From the NCBI RefSeq assembly GCF_946885955.1, contig NZ_CAMPHI010000051.1, forward strand, positions 1 through 32,235: a DNA stretch of 32,235 bases, read 5' to 3'. Below the pieces are notes generated by a model. The model made no database searches. It was not told the DNA's origin and worked only from the letters and a program-made list of their open reading frames with translations. The translations under genes were made by a program, and so were the position numbers. Below are positions 15,480-23,897 of the stretch, piece after piece. Within the stretch, counting starts at the first letter, position 1, and the number at the start of each line of letters is the position of its first letter. The DNA is from an uncultured Pseudomonas sp. Its GTDB lineage: Bacteria; Pseudomonadota; Gammaproteobacteria; Pseudomonadales; Pseudomonadaceae.

Positions 15480-17624
15480 ATGCTCAGTACCGAACTCAAA
15501 TCCCAGATCCAGGGCGCTTACTCGCGTTTTCTCGAAGCCAAATCGCTGAAGCCGCGCTATGGCCAGCGTTTGATGATCGCCGAAATCGCCAAGGTGCTGG
15601 GCGCGATCAAAGCCGACGATGAGGGCCGGCGCGAAGGCGAGCCCGCGGTGGTGGCGGTCGAGGCGGGTACCGGTACGGGCAAGACCGTGGCCTACAGCCT
15701 GGCGGCGATTCCCACGGCGAAGGCGGCCGGCAAACGCCTGGTGATCGCCACCGCGACCGTGGCCCTGCAAGAGCAGATCGTGCACAAGGACCTGCCCGAC
15801 CTGATGCGCAACAGCGGCCTGAATTTCAGCTTCGCCCTGGCCAAGGGCCGCGGGCGCTACCTGTGCCTGTCCAAGCTCGACATGCTGCTGCAGGAAGGCC
15901 AGGCGCAAAGCGCCACCGCCCAGCTGTTCGAGGAGGAAGGCTTCAGGATCGATGTCGACGAGCAAAGCCAGAAGCTGTTCGTCGCCATGATGGAAAAGCT
16001 CGCCGGCAACAAGTGGGACGGCGACCGCGACAGCTGGCCCGAGGAACTCGAAGACACGCGCTGGTCGCAGCTGACCACCGACCACAGCCAGTGCACCAGT
16101 CGTCATTGTCCGAACTTTCAGCAGTGCGCGTTCTACAAGGCCCGCGAAGGTATGGGCAAGGTCGATGTGATCGTCACCAATCACGACATGGTCCTGGCCG
16201 ATTTGGCCCTGGGCGGCGGCGCGGTCTTGCCCGATCCGCGCGAGACCCTCTATGTCTTCGACGAGGGCCACCACCTGCCGGATAAGGCGATCGGTCATTT
16301 CGCCCACTTCACCCGCCTGCGTTCGACCGCCGATTGGCTGGAGCAAACCGCAAAGAACCTCACCAAGTTGCTCGCTCAGCATCCATTGCCCGGCGATCTC
16401 GGTCGGCTGATCGAGCAGGTGCCGGAGTTGGCGCGGGAACTCAAAACCCAGCAGCAGTTCATGTTCGCCGCCTGCGAGCAGTTGGCCGAATTCAAGCCCA
16501 GCGAAGACATGCAGGGCCGCGAACGGCCGCGCCACCGCTTTGTCGGCGGGGTGGTGCCCGAGCACCTGCGCGAGTTGGGCGCTGAGTTGAAGAAGGGCTT
16601 TTCCAAACTCACCGATCTGTTCACCGGCGTGGCGGAAAAGCTCAAGGAGGCGATGGATGGCGAGGCCGCCATCGGCATCGCCAGCCATCAGGCCGAGGAA
16701 TGGTATCCGCTGTTCGGCAGTCTGTTGGCGCGAGCCCAGGGCAACTGGGAATTGTGGCTCGCGTTTACCGCCGACGACCCCGAAGACAGCCCGCCGATGG
16801 CGCGCTGGCTGACCCTGGCCGAGAGCGGCGCCTTGTTCGATATCGAGGTCAACGCCAGCCCGATCCTCGCCGCCGAAACCCTGCGGCGGAATTTATGGAA
16901 TGTCGCCTATGGCGCCCTGGTGACTTCGGCGACGCTCACCGCGCTGGGCACCTTCGATCGTTACAGGATGCGCGCAGGCCTGCCGAAAACCGCCGTGACC
17001 ACCGTGGTGCCGAGTCCCTTCCACCATGCCGATGCCGGCGTGTTGCGGGTGCCGGATCTACAAGCCGATCCGCGCGACGCCGCCTTGCACACCGCGGCCA
17101 TCGTCCGCGAGCTACCGGCGCTGGTCGCCGGCTCGCGCGGTACCCTGGTGCTGTTTTCCTCGCGCAAGCAGATGCAGGACGTATTCGAGGGTGTCGATCG
17201 CGACTGGCGCAAGCGGGTGTTCATCCAGGGCAACCTGTCCAAGCAGGAAACCCTTAACAAGCACAAGGCGCGGATCGACAGCGGTGAGGAGAGCGTGCTC
17301 TTCGGTCTGGCCAGCTTCGCCGAAGGGGTCGACCTGCCCGGCGCCTATTGCGAACATGTGGTGATTGCCAAGATTCCCTTCGCCGTGCCGGACGACCCGG
17401 TCGAGGCGGCGTTGGCCGAATGGATCGAGGCACGTGGCGGCAATCCGTTCATGGAAATCGCCGTACCCGACGCCTCGCTGCGTCTGGTGCAGGCCTGCGG
17501 TCGTCTGCTGCGTACCGAAGCGGATCGCGGCACCATCACCCTGCTGGATCGCAGGGTGGTGACTCAGCGCTACGGCAAGGCGATTCTCAATGCGCTGCCG
17601 CCGTTTCGTCGTGAGATCGGATAA
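15480..17624 (+). CDS. dinG: ATP-dependent DNA helicase DinG (XPD-like, Fe-S)
   Basis: A superfamily 2 5'-3' helicase that resolves R-loops, D-loops and other replication obstacles. The 714-residue protein has Walker A GTGTGKT (63-69) and a DEAH-type box DEGH (261-264). Four cysteines are suited to a 4Fe-4S cluster: C129 (GRYLC), C205, C210 and C216 (HSQC, HCPNFQQC), spaced as in E. coli DinG. SATL (motif III), FGLASFAEGVDLPG (motif V) and LVQACGRLLR (motif VI) follow. The frame is open from 15354, but the ATG at 15480 gives the family N-terminus MLSTELKSQIQGAY. Its ribosome site is weak. From memory it matches PA1045, and it appears monocistronic. Confidence 0.96.
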   Translation: MLSTELKSQIQGAYSRFLEAKSLKPRYGQRLMIAEIAKVLGAIKADDEGRREGEPAVVAVEAGTGTGKTVAYSLAAIPTAKAAGKRLVIATATVALQEQIVHKDLPDLMRNSGLNFSFALAKGRGRYLCLSKLDMLLQEGQAQSATAQLFEEEGFRIDVDEQSQKLFVAMMEKLAGNKWDGDRDSWPEELEDTRWSQLTTDHSQCTSRHCPNFQQCAFYKAREGMGKVDVIVTNHDMVLADLALGGGAVLPDPRETLYVFDEGHHLPDKAIGHFAHFTRLRSTADWLEQTAKNLTKLLAQHPLPGDLGRLIEQVPELARELKTQQQFMFAACEQLAEFKPSEDMQGRERPRHRFVGGVVPEHLRELGAELKKGFSKLTDLFTGVAEKLKEAMDGEAAIGIASHQAEEWYPLFGSLLARAQGNWELWLAFTADDPEDSPPMARWLTLAESGALFDIEVNASPILAAETLRRNLWNVAYGALVTSATLTALGTFDRYRMRAGLPKTAVTTVVPSPFHHADAGVLRVPDLQADPRDAALHTAAIVRELPALVAGSRGTLVLFSSRKQMQDVFEGVDRDWRKRVFIQGNLSKQETLNKHKARIDSGEESVLFGLASFAEGVDLPGAYCEHVVIAKIPFAVPDDPVEAALAEWIEARGGNPFMEIAVPDASLRLVQACGRLLRTEADRGTITLLDRRVVTQRYGKAILNALPPFRREIG

Positions 17625-17846
17625 GCCGCGCTAAGGAACCCTGCGGCGCACGCTTGCGTCAGACATGCTGGGTCGCGTTTCGAGGCTGTCCTTTCCCGGT
17701 GCTGTTGCAAGGGCCAGGGCGGACGATCGCGGGCGCACTCGAGAGCGTGCTTGGTGGTGGTGCCATGGCGCCTGACCGGAGCACGGTCTGCTGTTCACTC
17801 CGGGTATTTCGCCCCGGGTTATCGGAGCACATTGGGAGTAGGTTTT

Positions 17847-20039
17847 TTGAAGGTTAATGCCAGGCTGCAAGCATGCGTTTTGCTATCGGTACTGCTGGGC
17901 TATTGCAATGGCTTGATGGCAGAAGATAAGCAGTTGTTCAATTTCGCCCGGCCCATGGATGCGGTGCAGATAACCACGGACGATGCTTTTCTGCCGAGCC
18001 TGACCGCCGAGCCGGTCGGTAACGAGGTGCTGCGGCGGGTGACCTTCAATCCCGCCGCGCACCCGGTCCTGCGCCTGGCGCCGGAAGCGGGGCGTTGGGA
18101 TTGGTCGCAGCAAGGGGCGATCGACCTGCGCCTGCAGAACGCCATGGACTGGGCGTTGACCCTCGATGTGCGTATCGACAGCGCCGATGGCAGCAGCTTG
18201 CACAGCCGCATCGCCTTGCCGGCCGGGCCGGCGCAAACCCTGCTGGTGCCCCTGCATGCGACCTCGCCGCGCGACCAGGGCATGCGTGCCGGTGTGCCGA
18301 TGCCCTGGCTGTATCAGGGCCAGCGCCTGCTGCTGGCGGAAACGGTGAGCGGCAGCCTGGATCCCAGTCAGGTGACCGCTGTGACCCTGTCGATTCCCGC
18401 GCCCGATGTGGCGCAGAGCATCCTGGTCGGTCACTTTGGCGTGCGCGGCGATGATCTGCAGGCGCAGGCTTACCAGGGCATCGTCGACGCCTATGGCCAG
18501 TTCAGCCGCGGCAATTGGCCGGGAAAGATCAGCAAGGATAGCCAGCTCACCCAGGCTGCCGCGCAAGAGCAGGAGCAATTGCAAACCTGGCTCGCCGAGC
18601 CCCGCGAGCAGGATAAATTCGGCGGTTGGCTGGGTGCGCAGCAATTCGAGGCCAGCGGATTCTTTCGCACCGAGAAGCGCGACGGTCGCTGGTTTCTGGT
18701 CACCCCGGAGGGCAATCCGTTTTTCTCCCTGGGGGTCAATGCGGTCAGTGCCGACCAGAGCGCTACCTATGTCGAAGGGCGCGAAGCGATGTTCGTCGCC
18801 TTGCCGGAGCATGATCAGGCCCTGGCGCGCCATTACGGTGGCGGCGACAACCGCAGCGACAGCGGGGCGAACAAGGGGCGGGCGTTCGACCATGGACGTT
18901 GGTTCGACTTCTATGGCGCCAACCTCGAGCGCAGCTACGGCCGGGTAGACCCCGAATTCTGGCGAGCGCACAGCCTGGAGCGCCTGCGCGCCTGGGGCTT
19001 CAATAGCCTGGGCGACTGGAGCGACCCGGCGTTCGCCAACGAGGCGCGTATGCCCTACAGCATCCCGCTGTCGATCCAGGGCGATTTCGCCACCATCAGT
19101 ACCGGACTCGACTGGTGGGGTGGGATGCCCGACCCCTTCGATCCACGTTTCGCCATGGCCGCCGAGCGGGCCATCGCCATCGCCACCCGCGATCACCGCG
19201 AAGATCCCTGGCTGATCGGTTACTACGCCGGCAACGAACTGGCCTGGGCCGGGCCGGCCGAGGATCCGCAGGGGCGCTACGCGCTGGCCTATGCCACCCT
19301 GCGCCTGAGCACCGACGTGCCGGCGAAACGGGCGTTCCTCAAGCAGTTGCGTGACAAGTATCGTAATCAGCATGGCTTGTCGGTGGCCTGGGGCATCAAA
19401 CTTGATGCCTGGGAGCTGCTGGAGGATCCCGGCTTCCAGGCGCCGCCGCCGAACCCCGAGTTTCCGGCGATCGAGCAGGACATGCAGGCGTTCCTGCGGT
19501 TGTTCGCCACCACCTACTTCAAAACCATTGCCGACTCACTCGACTGGCACGCGCCCAACCACCTGTTACTGGGCGGCCGCTTTTCCAGCAGCATTCCCGA
19601 GGCGGTCAACGCCTGCGCCGAGTTATGCGACGTGCTGAGCTTCAACTTCTATACCCGCGAACCGCAGCACGGCTATGACTTCGCCTTGCTGCAGCAGATC
19701 GACAAGCCGCTGCTGGTCAGCGAGTTCCACTTCGGCTCGCGCGACCGCGGGCCGTTCTGGGGTGGGGTCGCCGAGGTGCACACGGAAGAGGAGCGCGGGC
19801 CGGCCTATGCGCACTACCTGGAAAAGGCCCTGGAAGCGCCGCAGATCGTCGGCGTGCATTGGTTTCAGTACCTCGATCAGCCAGTGAGCGGGCGTTTGCT
19901 CGACGGCGAAAACGGTCATCTGGGCCTGGTCGCGATTACCGATCGGCCCTGGTCGGGGTTCGTGAAGGCGGTGCGCGCCGCCAACCTGCGGGCCATCGCT
20001 TCGCTGGCCGGGAAACAGCCCTCCGCGGCGCCGAAATAA
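17847..20039 (+). CDS. GH50-like (beta-agarase family) glycoside hydrolase, exported
   Basis: A 730-residue exported enzyme. The C-terminal half is a clan GH-A barrel. A catalytic acid/base glutamate fits YYAGNELAW (E464) and a nucleophile fits LLVSEFHFGSR (E626). Their 162-residue separation matches the approximately 161 residues I recall for GH50 agarase Aga50D. A beta-sandwich, carbohydrate-binding-like region occupies about 40-200. No ATG starts the frame well: the open frame begins at 17751, and TTG at 17847 has GGGAG 9 nt upstream and yields a signal peptide (KVNARLQACVLLSVLLGYCN, cleavage near GLMA-EDK), so TTG is chosen. The substrate is unknown: agarose, or a native galactan or exopolysaccharide. 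No other sugar-use genes flank it. Confidence 0.8.
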   Translation: MKVNARLQACVLLSVLLGYCNGLMAEDKQLFNFARPMDAVQITTDDAFLPSLTAEPVGNEVLRRVTFNPAAHPVLRLAPEAGRWDWSQQGAIDLRLQNAMDWALTLDVRIDSADGSSLHSRIALPAGPAQTLLVPLHATSPRDQGMRAGVPMPWLYQGQRLLLAETVSGSLDPSQVTAVTLSIPAPDVAQSILVGHFGVRGDDLQAQAYQGIVDAYGQFSRGNWPGKISKDSQLTQAAAQEQEQLQTWLAEPREQDKFGGWLGAQQFEASGFFRTEKRDGRWFLVTPEGNPFFSLGVNAVSADQSATYVEGREAMFVALPEHDQALARHYGGGDNRSDSGANKGRAFDHGRWFDFYGANLERSYGRVDPEFWRAHSLERLRAWGFNSLGDWSDPAFANEARMPYSIPLSIQGDFATISTGLDWWGGMPDPFDPRFAMAAERAIAIATRDHREDPWLIGYYAGNELAWAGPAEDPQGRYALAYATLRLSTDVPAKRAFLKQLRDKYRNQHGLSVAWGIKLDAWELLEDPGFQAPPPNPEFPAIEQDMQAFLRLFATTYFKTIADSLDWHAPNHLLLGGRFSSSIPEAVNACAELCDVLSFNFYTREPQHGYDFALLQQIDKPLLVSEFHFGSRDRGPFWGGVAEVHTEEERGPAYAHYLEKALEAPQIVGVHWFQYLDQPVSGRLLDGENGHLGLVAITDRPWSGFVKAVRAANLRAIASLAGKQPSAAPK

Positions 20040-20144
20040 CCGGCTCCCGGCCGAGGTTTTCGGCGGCCCGTCGAGGCGCTCGGGGTTTACAGCGCCGGGC
20101 AGAGCTGGAACGATCCGCGCAGCAATTTTCAGAGGAGCAGGGCG

Positions 20145-21290
20145 GTGCATATACAGGGTTATTACGACCTCCAGTTCGAACGCGTGAAGGACGCGTTCGC
20201 CGGCTTGTTCGACGACCCGCAGGAGCGCGGCATGGCATTGTGCGTGCAGATCGGCGGCGAGACCGTGCTCGACCTCTGGGCCGGCAGCGCCGACAAGGAT
20301 GGCCAGCAGGCCTGGCACAGCGACACCATCCTCAATCTGTTCTCCTGCACCAAGACCTTCACCGCGGTTACCGTCCTGCAACTGGTCGGCGAGGGCAAGC
20401 TCGAACTGGACGTTCCGGTCGCCCGCTACTGGCCGGAATTCGCCGCCGCCGGCAAGGAAAAAATCACCCTGCGTCATCTGCTCAGCCATCAGGCCGGGTT
20501 GCCGGCGCTGCGCCGGATGCTGCCGGCCGAAGCCTTGTACGATTGGCAGGCGATGACCACCGCACTCGCCGCCGAGCAACCCTGGTGGGCCCTGGGCGAG
20601 GGCCATGGTTATGCGCCCATTACCTTTGGCTGGCTGGTTGGCGAGGTGCTGCGGCGGGTCGAGGGTCGCGGGCCGGGGGAGAGCATAGTCGCGCGCACCG
20701 CCGCGCCGCTGGGGCTGGATTTCCACGTGGGCCTGGCCGATGACCAGTTCCACCGCGTGGCGACCATCAGTCGCGGCAAGGGCAATTTCGGCGATGCCGC
20801 CGCCCAGCGCTTGCTCAAGGTGATGATGAGCGAGCCGGCGGCCATGAGTACCCGCGCCTTCACCAACCCGCCATCGATCATGACCAGCACCAACAAGCCG
20901 GAATGGCGGCGCATGCAGCAACCTGCGGCCAACGGCCACGGCAATGCACGCAGTCTTGCCGGTTTTTACAGCGGCCTGCTCGATGGCCGTTTGCTCGAGA
21001 GCGAGTTGCTCGGCGAGCTGACCCGCGAACATGCGCGCGGGGAAGACAAGACGTTGCTGACCGCCACGCGTTTTGGCCTGGGCTGCATGCTCGATCAGGC
21101 CGATGTCACCAATGCCACCTACGGCATGAGCCCCTCGGCCTTTGGCCATCCGGGAGCGGGCGGCTGTATTGGCTTCGCCGACCCGCAACGGGAGCTGGCT
21201 TTCGGCTTTGTCACCAATAATCTGGGACCGTTCGTCTTAATGGACCCTCGTGCGCAAAAACTTGCGCAGGTGTTAGCAGCTTGTTGCTAG
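20145..21290 (+). CDS. Serine hydrolase, beta-lactamase class C / EstB-type esterase family
   Basis: A 381-residue penicillin-binding-fold hydrolase. The SxxK motif SCTK (S67-K70) and the YxP-type second motif (HGYAPITFG, Y156) are present. A FGHPGAGG segment near 344-351 stands where beta-lactamases have KTG, as in EstB-type carboxylesterases. There is no signal peptide, so it is probably a cytosolic esterase rather than a beta-lactamase. The start is GTG at 20145, set by AGAGGAG at 20131-20137; no ATG competes. The gap to the glycosidase is 105 bp, and the same strand suggests loose co-transcription. From memory the PAO1 counterpart is PA1047 (probable esterase). Confidence 0.87.
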   Translation: MHIQGYYDLQFERVKDAFAGLFDDPQERGMALCVQIGGETVLDLWAGSADKDGQQAWHSDTILNLFSCTKTFTAVTVLQLVGEGKLELDVPVARYWPEFAAAGKEKITLRHLLSHQAGLPALRRMLPAEALYDWQAMTTALAAEQPWWALGEGHGYAPITFGWLVGEVLRRVEGRGPGESIVARTAAPLGLDFHVGLADDQFHRVATISRGKGNFGDAAAQRLLKVMMSEPAAMSTRAFTNPPSIMTSTNKPEWRRMQQPAANGHGNARSLAGFYSGLLDGRLLESELLGELTREHARGEDKTLLTATRFGLGCMLDQADVTNATYGMSPSAFGHPGAGGCIGFADPQRELAFGFVTNNLGPFVLMDPRAQKLAQVLAACC

Positions 21291-21415
21291 TGAGCCCGGC
21301 TACACTATTGCAGCTTCAGTAGCGCCTTGGCTCGGGGGTATGTCAGAGTCTGGGACCTGTTTTATGCAGCCTGCCGGCTGATTTTCTTTTGATTGCTCCG
21401 TGTGTGGATGAACCG

Positions 21416-22066
21416 ATGCTAGCCAACAACAAGTCGAAATTGCTCTCGCTCATTCTTTTCCTGACGCTTGCCGGTTGCGCAGCTTCCGAACCGTCGAAAC
21501 CATCGCCGGTCGTGGCGGCACCGCCAGCCGCGGTGAGCCAGGCCTGGCTGGACGATTTTGAACCGCAGCTGGCCGAAGCGATCAAGGGCAGTCACTTTCA
21601 GCTCGAACGTCGGGATGACCTGCTGGTGGTTACCGCTCCGGTGCAAGGCTCATTCAACCCGGATCGCCCGCACATGCTGCTGCCCGTGACCCTTGGCCCG
21701 ATCAGCCGCATTGCCAAATTGGTGGAGCATGATCAGAACGTCGCCGCCGTGGTGCTCGGCCATGCCGACAGCAGCGGTGCCGCCGACGCCAACCGCGACC
21801 TCAGCTATCAGCGTGCGCGGGCGTTCACCTCGATTTTCCGCTTGAGCGGAATGAAGCAGGATCGTTTGCTGGTCAAGGGCATGGGCTCGGACATGCCGCG
21901 TGCCGCCAACGACAGCGTCGAGGGACGGGCACTCAACCGCCGGGTGGAAATCCTGGTGACCCCGCGGGTGACGATGAGGGCGCTGGTGGCCAAGTACAGC
22001 CAGCCGACCCCTGCTGTGCCGGTCCTCGCCGAGAAGCAGGTTGTTGTCGCAGATCAAGTCAAATAG
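21416..22066 (+). CDS. OmpA family lipoprotein (third in window)
   Basis: A 216-residue predicted lipoprotein: signal LLSLILFLTLAGC with lipidated Cys21, then a Pro/Ala-rich tether (25-42). The OmpA-like C-terminal domain spans about 75-185 (VVLGHADSSGAADANRDLSY, then QRARAF, and GRALNRRVEI). The conserved aspartate and arginine of the peptidoglycan site are kept, though the motif departs from the GHTDxxG form seen in the pair at 12097 and 12854. The gene ends in a short Val/Pro-rich tail. The ATG at 21416 is chosen over an upstream TTG at 21389; GGATGA lies 4 nt before it. From memory this is PA1048, next to pdxH. Confidence 0.88.
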   Translation: MLANNKSKLLSLILFLTLAGCAASEPSKPSPVVAAPPAAVSQAWLDDFEPQLAEAIKGSHFQLERRDDLLVVTAPVQGSFNPDRPHMLLPVTLGPISRIAKLVEHDQNVAAVVLGHADSSGAADANRDLSYQRARAFTSIFRLSGMKQDRLLVKGMGSDMPRAANDSVEGRALNRRVEILVTPRVTMRALVAKYSQPTPAVPVLAEKQVVVADQVK

Positions 22067-22205
22067 GTCAGGCCTGGGTAAGCTAGCTCCCACGCGTTTC
22101 TGATGGTGCCGGGCGCATGTCCGGCCGTGCGGCAATCCACGCCTTTCGCATGCCCCGCCGCCAATCGAGCGCGACTATTCCATCTGAACATAGAAGGGCT
22201 TAGCC

Positions 22206-22853
22206 GTGACCCAGACCCTGGCCGATATGCGCCGTGACTATACCCGCGATGGTTTGAACGAGGCCCAGGCGCCGCTCGAACCCTTGCCCCTGTTCAAATT
22301 GTGGTTCGCCGATGCGGTGAAGACCGAGCAATTGCCGGTGGAGCCGAACGCGATGATGCTCGCCACCGTCGACTCTGAGGGCCGCCCGCATTGCCGGGTG
22401 TTGCTGCTCAAGGGGGTCGACGATCAGGGCTTCACCTTTTTCAGCAACTATGACAGCGCCAAAGGCGAGCAGATGGCGGCCCGTCCCTATGCCGCCATGA
22501 CGTTCTTCTGGCCCAGCCTGGAGCGCCAGGTGCGCATCGAAGGACTGGTCGAGCGCGTCACCAGCGTTGAGTCCGATGCGTATTTCCAGGTGCGTCCGCT
22601 GGGTAGCCGGCTCGGCGCCTGGGCATCGCCGCAGAGTCAGGTGATCAAGGACCGCAGCGAGCTCGAAGCCTTGCTGGCGCAAACCGAGCAGCGCTTTCTC
22701 AACCAGGCGCCGCATTGCCCTCCGCACTGGGGCGGCTATCGTCTGCAGCCCGAGCGTATCGAGTTCTGGCAGGGGCGCTCCAGTCGTCTGCATGATCGCC
22801 TGAACTACCGCTTGCAGGATGGCGCCTGGGTGCGCGAGCGCCTGGCGCCCTGA
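22206..22853 (+). CDS. pdxH: Pyridoxamine/pyridoxine 5'-phosphate oxidase
   Basis: An FMN enzyme that oxidises pyridoxine 5'-phosphate or pyridoxamine 5'-phosphate to pyridoxal 5'-phosphate, the last step of PLP synthesis. At 215 residues it has the usual length. Conserved segments are [10 protein letters not shown] near the N-terminus, the FMN-binding stretch [20 protein letters not shown], the RQVRIEG and [11 protein letters not shown] loops, and the C-terminal substrate segment [12 protein letters not shown]. It starts at GTG 22206, with GAAGGG about 9 nt upstream; the N-terminus fits the family. It stands 108 bp before slyB on the same strand. Confidence 0.97.
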   Translation: MTQTLADMRRDYTRDGLNEAQAPLEPLPLFKLWFADAVKTEQLPVEPNAMMLATVDSEGRPHCRVLLLKGVDDQGFTFFSNYDSAKGEQMAARPYAAMTFFWPSLERQVRIEGLVERVTSVESDAYFQVRPLGSRLGAWASPQSQVIKDRSELEALLAQTEQRFLNQAPHCPPHWGGYRLQPERIEFWQGRSSRLHDRLNYRLQDGAWVRERLAP

Positions 22854-22896
22854 TCGCGCGCAGTTTCTGCGGCGGGGGCGAGGTCCTGCGGATTCT

Positions 22897-22913
22897 GGTT
22901 TAATCTGCGGATA
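22897..22913 (+). promoter_or_regulatory. Weak PhoP-box-like element upstream of slyB
   Basis: GGTTTA (22897-22902) is an exact half-site of the PhoP box pattern [TG]GTTTA-N5-[TG]GTTTA. The second half at the proper spacing (CGGATA, 22908-22913) matches only 3 of 6 positions. It is noted because slyB belongs to the PhoPQ regulon in enterics. The assignment is weak. Confidence 0.2.
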
Positions 22914-22916
22914 ACA

Positions 22917-22935
22917 ACCGCGCCAATGGCGCGGT
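22917..22935. repeat. Perfect hairpin in slyB 5' region
   Basis: ACCGCGCC (22917-22924), loop AAT, GGCGCGGT (22928-22935): a perfect 8-bp GC stem between pdxH and slyB, 26 bp before the slyB start. No T-run follows on either strand, so it is a poor terminator. It may be a leader structure of the slyB mRNA. Confidence 0.6.
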
Positions 22936-22961
22936 CCAACGCTCTTTCTGGAGGAATTCTC

Positions 22962-23426
22962 ATGCACAAGTCCGGTTTGTTGATCACCACCTTTGCCGTG
23001 CTGAGCCTGTCGCTCGGCGGCTGCGCCTCCAGCCTGACCGGCGATAGCTATTCGCGTGCCGATGCGCGCGCGGTGCAAACCGTACGTATGGGTACCATCG
23101 AGGCGCTTCGGCCGGTGAAGATCGAGGGCACCAAAACACCGATCGGTGCTGGTGCCGGCGCGGTAATCGGCGGTGTCGCCGGCAGCGGTGTCGGCGGTGG
23201 GCGCGGCAGCGCCGTGGCCGCAGTGATCGGCGCGGTGGCCGGCGGGCTGCTCGGCAGTGCCGCCGAGGAAGGTCTGACGCGCACCCAGGGCGTGGAGATC
23301 ACCGTCCGTGAAGACGACGGCAACATGCGCGCCTATGTGCAGGAAGTCGAAGAAAACCAGATTTTCCGCGTCGGCGAGCGTGTGCGCATCATGAGCGTCA
23401 ACGGCAACAGTCGTGTGACCCACTGA
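22962..23426 (+). CDS. slyB: SlyB outer-membrane lipoprotein (glycine zipper 2TM)
   Basis: A 154-residue lipoprotein: lipobox LGGC with Cys21, then LTGDSYSRADARAVQTVRMG as in E. coli SlyB. The glycine-zipper hairpin (about 62-102: GAGAGAVIGGVAGSGVGGG, then VIGAVAGGLLGSAAEEG) inserts in the outer membrane, and a C-terminal beta domain (TQGVEITVREDDG, then FRVGERVRIM) follows. SlyB is known to stabilise outer-membrane proteins under envelope stress. The ATG at 22962 has GGAGG at 22950-22954. pdxH and slyB are near one another in enterics as well. A weak PhoP-like half-site and a hairpin lie upstream. Confidence 0.94.
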   Translation: MHKSGLLITTFAVLSLSLGGCASSLTGDSYSRADARAVQTVRMGTIEALRPVKIEGTKTPIGAGAGAVIGGVAGSGVGGGRGSAVAAVIGAVAGGLLGSAAEEGLTRTQGVEITVREDDGNMRAYVQEVEENQIFRVGERVRIMSVNGNSRVTH

Positions 23427-23897
23427 CAGCCAGCCACGCCTGCGTCGCTACAGGCTGTCTCTGTCCTGTCTGATTATTCGGCCGCGCTCGGGGCTTGGTA
23501 ACACCCCGGTGCGGGCCGACCCGTCGCGCCCTGCCCAGAGCGTTTTCGTCTTGCGTGCATGATCCGCGACTCGGGGCTCATGGCTGTTCTGGCACGTTAT
23601 CCCGCAAGGCAGGAGCGTTCGACCCGGCGGCTGCTCGCGTCGCGACATGCCGGAAAACAACCCTTTTCAAGCCCGCGCGTTGGCGAATTGGCGCGCCGCC
23701 GCTGTCGGTATGGCATGTTTCCTAATACTTCTGCCATGACGGCGTCCCGCTGGGTATGGATAATCGCGCAATCGTTCAGTGCCCCGGGCACTGGATCAGA
23801 GCGGGCACAGACCTGCCGAAGAAACAGCTGAGGCACCAGCTGGGACGCTCACCGTCGCTCGATATTGGCCGACGGGCTTGCATAAGGGGTTTCATCT
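23427..23897. other. Gene-free 471-bp leader/promoter region of the mrp operon
   Basis: No ORF here looks coding: the frames are short, rich in Arg/Pro/Cys and lack ribosome sites. Structure seen: GACAGCC/GGCTGTC (23425-23459), a possible weak slyB terminator; CGGGG/CCCCG hairpin near 23480-23498; a perfect dyad CAGTGCCC-C-GGGCACTG (23777-23793); and CAGCTG/CAGCTG with a 6-nt loop (23825-23842). An AGGGG ribosome site for mrpA lies at 23885-23889. A regulator site or a structured, ion-responsive leader is possible but unproven. Confidence 0.5.
23777..23793. repeat. Perfect 17-bp dyad upstream of mrpA
   Basis: CAGTGCCC and GGGCACTG meet at one central C. A second GGGCAC half-site follows at 23802-23807. 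A one-base centre favours a protein-binding dyad over an RNA hairpin, though a 6-bp stem with a 5-nt loop could form. It lies about 105 bp before the mrpA ATG. Confidence 0.55.

Noticed and set aside
17883..19373. 496-codon minus-strand ORF antisense to the GH50-like gene
   Set aside because: High GC makes long antisense frames common; the plus-strand protein has clear catalytic motifs and this one has none. The same applies to the long minus-strand frames at 24432-25763 and 27120-28469 over mrpA and mrpD, 15411-16688 over dinG, and the plus-strand frames over pncB and quiP.
20145..21290. AmpC-type beta-lactamase
   Set aside because: It has the SxxK and Tyr motifs of the fold, but no signal peptide and HPGAG instead of KTG; an EstB-type esterase fits better.
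23589..23605. Sigma-54 type promoter (TGGCACG...)
   Set aside because: The -24 part is good, but the -12 GC pair is one base off the required spacing and TTGC is replaced by CCCGC.
23495..23725. 76-codon ORF in the mrp leader
   Set aside because: Composition rich in Arg, Pro and Cys without domain, no ribosome site before the start, and overlapping frames on both strands of similar quality.
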